A program made the position numbers and the translations under genes. This document shows positions 7,867 through 12,628 of a stretch of DNA of 12,628 nt, in pieces. The stretch comes from Actinomycetota bacterium (GTDB taxonomy: Bacteria > Actinomycetota > Actinomycetes > Nanopelagicales > Nanopelagicaceae). Below the pieces are notes generated by a model. It had not been told where the DNA came from and did not search any database. It was given only the letters and a program-made list of their open reading frames with translations. The DNA is taken from assembly GCA_009927705.1 (NCBI GenBank), contig RFMK01000079.1, positions 1 to 12,628 of the forward strand, given 5' to 3'. The number at the start of each line of letters is the position of its first letter. The stretch's first letter is position 1.

Positions 7867-8019
7867 TTAATTGAAGCGACGTTCCAAAACTAAGACATCG
7901 ACTTCTTCTCCCGCACGTGCACCGGCAGAACTTTCCGGAATTATGACAAGCCCCGTTGCATCTGAGAGTGAGACAAGGTCACTTTGATTCTCGATCGCTG
8001 TGACAAGTCGTCGTTGGGG
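7867..8019 (-). pseudogene. glp: out-of-frame C-terminal piece of the MoeA-like glp gene
   Basis: Directly downstream of the point where the MoeA homology leaves the main frame, the neighbouring frame encodes about 50 residues of good MoeA domain-IV sequence: PQRRLVTAIENQSDL, then SLSDATGLVIIPESS and EEVDVLVLERRFN, ending in TAA 2 bp before rimJ. One extra base in the C4 run (GGGG on the + strand, 8016-8019) would join the frames into a 307-residue protein. Possible causes are a real 1-bp deletion, a homopolymer sequencing or assembly error, or frameshifting. No canonical X_XXY_YYZ slippery heptamer is seen, so programmed frameshifting is the least likely. Confidence 0.8.
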
Positions 8020-8789
8020 TTATCGGTCGAAAGGATGCCACGAATAAATGAGTGGCGACCAATCTCGCTCGTTACATCGTTGGTGAGGGTTGCTTTGATA
8101 ACTGGGCGGTGAATGTCGTAGAGCCCCATCATGTTACGAATCATCGGGCGAATAAAAAGTTCGGTCGAGATATAGGCGAATATCGGATCTCCAGGAAGAG
8201 CAACTACTGGCGTTTGATCTGGGCCAATAATTCCAAATGCATGACGCCCCGTACCTTCAATGAGCGGCACAACTTCGCGGACCTGGCCAAGTTGAACTAA
8301 AACCGAATAGATAAGGTCAAAGGATTCATCATGGCTCTCGCCGCAGATAACCACGAGATCAGCGCGAACAAGTTGATCCTCCACGACATCCTTTAATCGC
8401 TCTGCAGTCTCAGGAATAGTATGAACGCGATAACCAACTGCGCCAGCTTCCTTTACTGCGGTCGTCAGCAACCAAGAATTCGCCTCGAACTCATCTTCGC
8501 GATCGCGAAGTTGTGAGCCAGGTTCGACTAAATCTGCTCCCGCAGAGATCACCACAACGCGAGGTTGGGGGCGCGTTGAAAGATGATCAAGTCCTAGGGA
8601 TGCCGCAAGTCCGATCTGGGTGGAACGGATTCGCGAGCCGGCTTTCATCACAACTCGGTCACCAGCAGAGACATCGAGAGCCAACGTTGCGCCATGTGCA
8701 TCAAGAAGCGGCATATCGAATGCGGCGAGAGGTTTGGCCAGAGTTAGAAGTTCAGCCGCGACTTCGGCTACCTTCAACGTTTCGCTCAT
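7941..8789 (-). CDS. glp: MoeA/gephyrin-like protein Glp, domain-deleted and frameshifted
   Basis: A MoeA-fold homologue with a reduced architecture. After LLDAHGATLALDV (28-40) the sequence jumps to GDRVVMKAGSRIRSTQIGLAASLG (43-66 with neighbours), so roughly 110 residues, including the DNSSMDGYA block and all of domain II, are absent. Domain III is kept (PRVVVISAGADLVEPG, ADLVVICGESHDESFDLI), but the usual TGGVSVG signature is replaced by CGESHDESF. The MQPGKP motif has become VPLIEGTG. LPGDPIFAYISTELFIRP and the start of domain IV (HSFIRG) remain. From about residue 258 the frame is shifted and ends in unrelated sequence; the true C-terminus is at 7867-8019. Molybdotransferase activity is very unlikely. 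The rimJ-glpR neighbours point to the Glp division role known from Corynebacterium, where Glp binds FtsZ and GlpR. That role here is inference. Confidence 0.82.
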   Translation of the reverse strand: MSETLKVAEVAAELLTLAKPLAAFDMPLLDAHGATLALDVSAGDRVVMKAGSRIRSTQIGLAASLGLDHLSTRPQPRVVVISAGADLVEPGSQLRDREDEFEANSWLLTTAVKEAGAVGYRVHTIPETAERLKDVVEDQLVRADLVVICGESHDESFDLIYSVLVQLGQVREVVPLIEGTGRHAFGIIGPDQTPVVALPGDPIFAYISTELFIRPMIRNMMGLYDIHRPVIKATLTNDVTSEIGRHSFIRGILSTDNPNDDLSQRSRIKVTLSHSQMQRGLS

Positions 8790-8795
8790 GCCACA

Positions 8796-8801
8796 ACCCT
8801 A
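8796..8801 (-). promoter_or_regulatory. putative -10 hexamer for glp (TAGGGT)
   Basis: TAGGGT fits TANNNT and ends exactly 6 nt before the glp ATG, with no Shine-Dalgarno between. It lies in the 33-bp divergent gap shared with the folate gene, so the two promoters must overlap and may interfere with each other. Confidence 0.45.
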
Positions 8802-8810
8802 CTTTGTAAC

Positions 8811-8816
8811 TACGAT
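8811..8816 (+). promoter_or_regulatory. putative -10 hexamer for 5-FTHF cyclo-ligase (TACGAT)
   Basis: TACGAT (four of six to TATAAT, fits TANNNT) ends 6 nt before the GTG start. The spacer is TTTCCC, which contains no ribosome-binding site. Fits a leaderless transcript beginning at the GTG. Confidence 0.45.
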
Positions 8817-8822
8817 TTTCCC

Positions 8823-9383
8823 GTGGATTCACGAAAAAGCGAATTGCGAAAACGCTTTCGAGAAGAACGAGAATTCCACCATGAGGCCGTCGATGTAGAA
8901 AGTCTCCGCTGGGAAAACCTCATCTCATCTCGCGAATTTCAGACAGCTACGGTGATTGCAAGCTACATCTCTTACGGAACAGAACCTGAGACTCGGTATA
9001 TCAATGAAGAGATTCTGGCGCAGAAGAAAGTCTTACTCATTCCTCGGATATTGCCGGATAAGAATTTGGAATGGGTGCCATGGAATGGCGCTTTCGAAAA
9101 TCTCCAACTCAATGGAAATCATTACGAGCCTGTGGGCGATTCTTACTCTGGACCAATTGATCTCATCATTGTTCCTGCGCTTCACATTGATCGAACCGGG
9201 AACCGACTCGGACAAGGTGGCGGCTCTTACGATCGAGCATTGCAAACCTTAAATGCGTGGAAAATTGCCTTGGTATATGCGGGCGAACTGACAAGCGAAG
9301 AAATTCCCGTTGAGAGTCATGACCAACCCGTGGATGCAGTCGCGACACCTGAATTATTAGTGCGATTTACAAAACAGAATTGA
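8823..9383 (+). CDS. 5-formyltetrahydrofolate cyclo-ligase
   Basis: Cytosolic ATP-dependent enzyme (MTHFS family) that converts 5-formyltetrahydrofolate to 5,10-methenyltetrahydrofolate, recovering a stable folate form into the one-carbon pool. The 186-residue product has the N-terminal basic helix RKSELRKRFREER (4-16), the SYISYGTEPET region (48-57), the VPWNG segment, and the signature DLIIVPALHID with RLGQGGGSYDR (128-138) that binds nucleotide and substrate. Length is normal. It starts at GTG, 33 bp from the divergent glp gene. In many Actinobacteria galU separates this gene from moeA/glp; galU is absent here. The stop codon lies inside the end of the convergent acyl-CoA dehydrogenase gene (17-bp overlap). 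Confidence 0.94.
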   Translation: MDSRKSELRKRFREEREFHHEAVDVESLRWENLISSREFQTATVIASYISYGTEPETRYINEEILAQKKVLLIPRILPDKNLEWVPWNGAFENLQLNGNHYEPVGDSYSGPIDLIIVPALHIDRTGNRLGQGGGSYDRALQTLNAWKIALVYAGELTSEEIPVESHDQPVDAVATPELLVRFTKQN

Positions 9384-10515
9384 GATTGCGCGCCATCACC
9401 AAGCGCTGAACTTGGTTTGTGCCTTCATAAATCTGAGTTAACTTAGCATCACGCATCATGCGCTCGACTGGGTAATCACTGACATATCCATATCCGCCAA
9501 GGACTTGGACCGCATCGGTCGTAACCCGCATCGCTACATCGGTCGCGTAGCACTTTGAAGCCGCCGAGAAGAACGTCAGATCGGCAGCGGAATCTTCACT
9601 CTTGCTCGCCGCGGCATATGTGAGTTGGCGAGCTGCGGCAATTTCCATCGCCATATCAGCCAACATAAATTGAACGGCTTGGAAATCAAAGATTGATTTA
9701 CCAAATTGTTTACGTTCGTGGGCATATTTCGTCGCAACCTCGAATGCGCCTTGCGCGATTCCTAGCGCTTGCGCAGCAATCGTGATGCGTGTGTGGTCGA
9801 GCGTCTTCATAGCTAAGCCAAATCCGCCACCAATCTCACTAATGCGACGATCATCGCCAATCTCTACATTGTCGAAATACACCTCACGAGTCGGTGATCC
9901 TTTGAAACCCATCTTCTTCTCATGTGCTCCGAATGAAACTCCAGCATCGCTCTTCTCGACGACGAACGCAGTGATCCCCTTCGAACCTTTCTCTGGATCA
10001 GTCGAAGCAAGAACGGTATAGAAATCTGAAAATCCCGCATGCGAGATCCATTTCTTACTTCCATTCAACACCCAGCCATCACCTTTGCGGACCGCTTTCG
10101 TCTTCATTGCAGCCGCATCAGATCCTGCTTCAGATTCCGATAAGCAATAGGAGAAACCTTTTCCTTGAGCAAGCGGTGTAAGCCAACGCTTCTTCTGTTC
10201 ATCATTTCCACCCAACATCAGCGGAACGGAACCAAGTTTGTTGACTGCAGGAATGAGAGAGGAGGATGCACATACTCGTGCGACTTCTTCAATGATGATT
10301 ACAACTCCGAGTGCATCGGCACCTTCGCCACCAAATTGTGTGGGGACATGAGCTGCAGCAAGTCCGGCACTCTGCAGCGCATCAAAAGCTTCCTGCGGGA
10401 AGCGAGCGCTCGCATCGACATCATGTGCGAACGGCTGGATCTTCTTATCTGCAAGCGCACGTACGCTCTCTCGTAGGGCTTGGTATTCCTCGGGCAATGT
10501 GAAGAGCGATTCCAT
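9367..10515 (-). CDS. acyl-CoA dehydrogenase
   Basis: FAD-dependent flavoenzyme that makes the alpha,beta trans double bond in acyl-CoA and passes electrons to ETF, in fatty-acid or branched-chain amino-acid breakdown. The 382-residue product has the N-terminal helical domain, the first FAD signature CLSESEAGSDAAA (124-136), the middle beta domain with WISHAGFSDFY, AHERKQFGKSIFDFQ (265-279), QVLGGYGY (337-344) and the catalytic base Glu364 in IYEGTNQVQR (362-371). A Glu in this place is typical of short-, medium- and branched-chain enzymes, but chain length cannot be fixed by eye. It starts at ATG, 10 bp after the CopD-CtaG stop. A TAGTAT hexamer overlapping that stop suggests an independent leaderless promoter. 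No other beta-oxidation gene is adjacent. Confidence 0.94.
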   Translation of the reverse strand: MESLFTLPEEYQALRESVRALADKKIQPFAHDVDASARFPQEAFDALQSAGLAAAHVPTQFGGEGADALGVVIIIEEVARVCASSSLIPAVNKLGSVPLMLGGNDEQKKRWLTPLAQGKGFSYCLSESEAGSDAAAMKTKAVRKGDGWVLNGSKKWISHAGFSDFYTVLASTDPEKGSKGITAFVVEKSDAGVSFGAHEKKMGFKGSPTREVYFDNVEIGDDRRISEIGGGFGLAMKTLDHTRITIAAQALGIAQGAFEVATKYAHERKQFGKSIFDFQAVQFMLADMAMEIAAARQLTYAAASKSEDSAADLTFFSAASKCYATDVAMRVTTDAVQVLGGYGYVSDYPVERMMRDAKLTQIYEGTNQVQRLVMARNLNSVL

Positions 10516-10522
10516 GAGGCGA

Positions 10523-10528
10523 ATACTA
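10523..10528 (-). promoter_or_regulatory. putative -10 hexamer for acyl-CoA dehydrogenase (TAGTAT)
   Basis: TAGTAT fits TANNNT and ends 7 nt before the ATG. Its first three bases are the TAG stop codon of the upstream CopD-CtaG gene. No Shine-Dalgarno is visible in the 10-bp gap, so leaderless initiation or read-through with weak initiation are the options. Confidence 0.42.
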
Positions 10529-12298
10529 CTTATCTTCTCGCGATGACAACTTTCGAAGATATTCGTTGTACTCCGCTAGGTCTACCGCAGATCTCTTGTC
10601 GGCGCGGCTCGCTTCTCTCGCATCCGAGCGCATCCATTGGATGAACGTTGCAATCAAAGCCACAACGATAGGAATCTCCCCCATTGCCCATCCGATTGCG
10701 GCTCCGACTTTCTGATCGCTCAATAGATCAGTAGCCCATGGCCTTTCGAGTAATGCGTAGTAACCGCCATCAATCAGACTGTTCGCGGACATCAATGCAA
10801 CTGAGAAGAAAGCATGGATGCTCATTGCGGCAAGCAACATAACAACTCGAACTAGATGATGAACGCGTCGTGGATTTGGATCAATACCAACGATAACGTG
10901 GAAGAAGAGCAGGCCAGCTCCGATGAAATGGAGATCCATCACCATATGACCGAAATGGCTCGACATCAATTCACCAAATAACGGAGTGAAGTACAGGGCG
11001 AAGAGTGAGCCATCAAAAATCGCTAGAGCAATTATTGGATGAGTCCAAAGCGCGGTTGGTTTGGAATGTAAAAATGAAAGGAGCAGGCCACGAATCCCGC
11101 GCTCATCTTTATCGCGACCGATTGGCAGTGTTCGTAAAGCAAGGGTTATGGGAGCACTCAAAATGATCGCGATGGGAGCAATCATGCTCAAAACCATATG
11201 CGCCATCATGTGATACTGAAAAGAGAAGTGAGCGTACAAACCAAGGCCACCACTTGTGGCGTAATCAAGCAGACTAATTCCGATAGCAAATGAAATGGTT
11301 CTTCCCACGGGCCATTTCACTCCGCGGCGTGAAAGAGCTACTACTCCACGAATATAAAGCGCCGTCACAAAGATCAATAATCCAAGAATCAATCCATTAG
11401 CTTCATATTCAAAGAAGACGCGGCTCAAAGTTGGCGCATCAGGCATTGAGATACCAACCAACTCACGTGTCTTATCGAACGAGCCTGAGACTTCTTCAAC
11501 AGGAGTGAATCGATTCAAAATTGCGCCGATACTCATGATGGCGAAAAGGACTGAGACTTCAAAAGGAAGTAAGCGATCAACTGAGATCGACTTTCGAATT
11601 AGCGAAGCAACCACCAGAACCGCGATTGTTAAGGTGATTTTTAAAGCAATGAGAGCTCCGTAGCTCGTAAACCAATCCTGTGAAATTCGAAGCCTGGTCC
11701 ATGCATTCATCGCGCCGCTGAGCACCACGGCTGTGGAAGACCAGAGTGCAATCGTTGAAACGCGAGTGAAAGCACGTGCTCTTGCCTCGGTGGACATTAA
11801 CAGTAATGAACTAACACTTCCGATCCAGAAGGAGAGTCCAAGAACGTGAATAACGAGAGATCCGATAGCAAGGCCGTGACTTCCAAGGGCGCTTGAATGA
11901 CTCTGGAAGACGGGAGCGAGAACTCCGGCAAGTGCGGCAATCAAAAGCCAGAGCGCTCCATCATTCTTCTTCACACGACTAGAAAGAATCGAGACAAGCA
12001 ACGCCATTACTATTTGAAAAGTTAGCAATCTTCCTAAAGTAATTTGGGTGGCAAAGGAACGAATAACATTCGCTTTCAAAACTTCATTAATTGGTGAATC
12101 AAAGATTCGTGCAAGGGTTGCAAGGAAATTGCCAATCGCTGCGAGAATCCAAAAGCCAGATGTCATGACAAGAAAACGTTGAGTCTTGTGTGCTTCATTG
12201 GTGAGCCAGCCATCTCGCTCTGGTAAGAGGAAAGCCAATGAAACAAGAGCAGCAACAACCATGACCGAAGCACCGGTGTTAGCGATCTCAAAAATCAC
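10526..12298 (-). CDS. CopD-CtaG fusion membrane protein (copper / cytochrome oxidase assembly)
   Basis: Polytopic membrane protein joining two families. The N-terminal half resembles CopD copper-resistance/uptake proteins (multiple helices; SHSSALGSHG near 133-142 and HVLGLSFWIGSVSSL near 151-165). The C-terminal half (from about 300) resembles CtaG of the caa3-oxidase assembly family (YHMMAHMVLSMIAPIAIILS, ALWTHP, HFGHMVMDLHFIGAGLLFFH and VGIDPNPRR), rich in His and Met that could bind copper. About 13-14 hydrophobic helices are apparent, with a charged cytoplasmic C-terminus. Such fusions are common in Actinobacteria and are thought to deliver copper to cytochrome oxidase; no oxidase gene is in the window. 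I chose the GTG at 12298 (590 residues) for its GAGG box 5 nt upstream. A TTG at 12316 would add 6 residues. Confidence 0.87.
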   Translation of the reverse strand: MIFEIANTGASVMVVAALVSLAFLLPERDGWLTNEAHKTQRFLVMTSGFWILAAIGNFLATLARIFDSPINEVLKANVIRSFATQITLGRLLTFQIVMALLVSILSSRVKKNDGALWLLIAALAGVLAPVFQSHSSALGSHGLAIGSLVIHVLGLSFWIGSVSSLLLMSTEARARAFTRVSTIALWSSTAVVLSGAMNAWTRLRISQDWFTSYGALIALKITLTIAVLVVASLIRKSISVDRLLPFEVSVLFAIMSIGAILNRFTPVEEVSGSFDKTRELVGISMPDAPTLSRVFFEYEANGLILGLLIFVTALYIRGVVALSRRGVKWPVGRTISFAIGISLLDYATSGGLGLYAHFSFQYHMMAHMVLSMIAPIAIILSAPITLALRTLPIGRDKDERGIRGLLLSFLHSKPTALWTHPIIALAIFDGSLFALYFTPLFGELMSSHFGHMVMDLHFIGAGLLFFHVIVGIDPNPRRVHHLVRVVMLLAAMSIHAFFSVALMSANSLIDGGYYALLERPWATDLLSDQKVGAAIGWAMGEIPIVVALIATFIQWMRSDAREASRADKRSAVDLAEYNEYLRKLSSREDK

Positions 12299-12303
12299 GC
12301 GGG

Positions 12304-12307
12304 CCTC
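12304..12307 (-). promoter_or_regulatory. Shine-Dalgarno (GAGG) deciding the CopD-CtaG start
   Basis: GAGG followed by CCCGC and then GTG (12298) gives good ribosome-binding spacing and favours this GTG over the upstream TTG at 12316. It is the clearest Shine-Dalgarno among the gene starts here, most of which lack one. Confidence 0.5.
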
Positions 12308-12340
12308 ATATCTCAATTAGCGTTGCCAAAAACTCATCCC

Positions 12341-12346
12341 TAAGAT
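12341..12346 (+). promoter_or_regulatory. putative -10 hexamer for fmdB-like gene (TAAGAT)
   Basis: TAAGAT fits TANNNT and ends 7 nt before the GTG at 12354. The spacer TACGCCC has no Shine-Dalgarno. It lies in the 55-bp divergent region (12299-12353) shared with the CopD-CtaG gene, the largest intergenic gap in the window. Confidence 0.45.
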
Positions 12347-12353
12347 TACGCCC

Positions 12354-12596
12354 GTGCCGACATATCAGTATCAATGCAATGCCTGTGAGCACGCCTTCGA
12401 GATAGTGCAATCCTTCACAGATGCTGCGATTTCGGTCTGCCCTGAATGCGGCAAAGATGTTCGCAAGATCTACTCAAATGTTGGAATTGTTTTCAAGGGA
12501 TCTGGTTTCTACAAGACCGATTCTCAAGCTAAGAAGACAGAAGCGCCAGCTCCAAAACCCGCGCCCTCAACGTCGACGCCTACAAAATCTGATTAG
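12354..12596 (+). CDS. FmdB family zinc-ribbon protein
   Basis: Small putative regulatory or structural protein of the FmdB/CxxC-CxxC type; its molecular role is not established in any actinobacterium I know. The 80-residue product starts with the family N-terminus PTYQYQCNACEHAFE (Cys8, Cys11). It has a second pair at CPECGK (Cys29, Cys32), together forming a zinc ribbon, and then the conserved VFKGSGFYKTD. The tail is low-complexity Ala/Pro/Thr/Lys. It uses a GTG start. An FmdB gene close to 5-FTHF cyclo-ligase and moeA/glp is typical of Actinobacteria; here the acyl-CoA dehydrogenase and CopD-CtaG genes intervene. Confidence 0.9.
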   Translation: MPTYQYQCNACEHAFEIVQSFTDAAISVCPECGKDVRKIYSNVGIVFKGSGFYKTDSQAKKTEAPAPKPAPSTSTPTKSD

Positions 12597-12598
12597 CC

Positions 12599-12628
12599 GT
12601 GATGAGGGGGCTTATCGCCTTTGATTTC
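12599..12628 (+). CDS. start of a possible HAD-superfamily hydrolase (partial)
   Basis: After the fmdB stop, GTG-ATG begins an open frame that runs off the window with residues MRGLIAFDF. The hydrophobic strand ending in Phe-Asp-Phe is how HAD phosphatases open, where Asp-Gly-Thr would follow. Only nine or ten codons are visible, so the call is tentative. The 2-bp gap from the fmdB stop suggests an operon. Confidence 0.3.
   Translation, partial: MMRGLIAFDF

Noticed and set aside
8016..8019. Programmed -1 frameshift site in glp
   Set aside because: No X_XXY_YYZ heptamer and no evident upstream Shine-Dalgarno-like stimulator; an indel or sequencing error is simpler.
7941..8789. Functional MoeA molybdotransferase
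   Set aside because: Domain II and the substrate-binding signatures are absent, so cofactor synthesis by this protein is implausible.

Overview
The window looks like a compact, streamlined actinobacterial chromosome, most probably a freshwater Nanopelagicales (acI)-type lineage. Base composition is moderate by eye (not GC-rich). Genes abut or overlap, and no gap exceeds about 55 bp. The gene neighbourhoods are actinobacterial hallmarks: metG-tatD-rsmA-ispE, rsmI divergent from a protein mannosyltransferase, and a MoeA/Glp gene next to rimJ and a SepX/GlpR membrane protein. The lineage assignment is inference from synteny and compactness. I see no mobile elements, tRNA/rRNA genes, CRISPR arrays or repeats.

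Layout. Positions 33-5097 (minus) hold a five-gene housekeeping block transcribed rsmI, metG, tatD, rsmA, ispE (rRNA methylation, Met-tRNA charging, TatD nuclease, 16S dimethylation, isoprenoid precursor synthesis). Divergent from it at 5132-6406 (+) is a full-length protein O-mannosyltransferase, whose stop codon abuts the convergent stop of the next block. Positions 6407-8789 (minus) hold glp (MoeA-like), rimJ and glpR/sepX. Their synteny matches the actinobacterial Glp-GlpR cell-division module. Here the MoeA-like protein has lost domain II and the molybdopterin signature motifs, and its last ~50 codons lie in a shifted frame. Positions 8823-9383 (+) encode 5-formyltetrahydrofolate cyclo-ligase, which overlaps the 3' end of a convergent acyl-CoA dehydrogenase (9367-10515, minus). 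Upstream of that is a CopD-CtaG fusion membrane protein (10526-12298, minus), divergent from a small FmdB zinc-ribbon protein (12354-12596, +). A clipped ORF at the right edge begins like a HAD hydrolase.

Most content is ordinary core metabolism. Two observations stand out. First, the degenerate Glp next to GlpR suggests a MoeA fold kept for a structural divisome role rather than for molybdenum cofactor synthesis. Second, -10-like hexamers (mostly TANNNT) sit 6-8 nt upstream of most start codons. This fits widespread leaderless transcription, including genes inside apparent operons.
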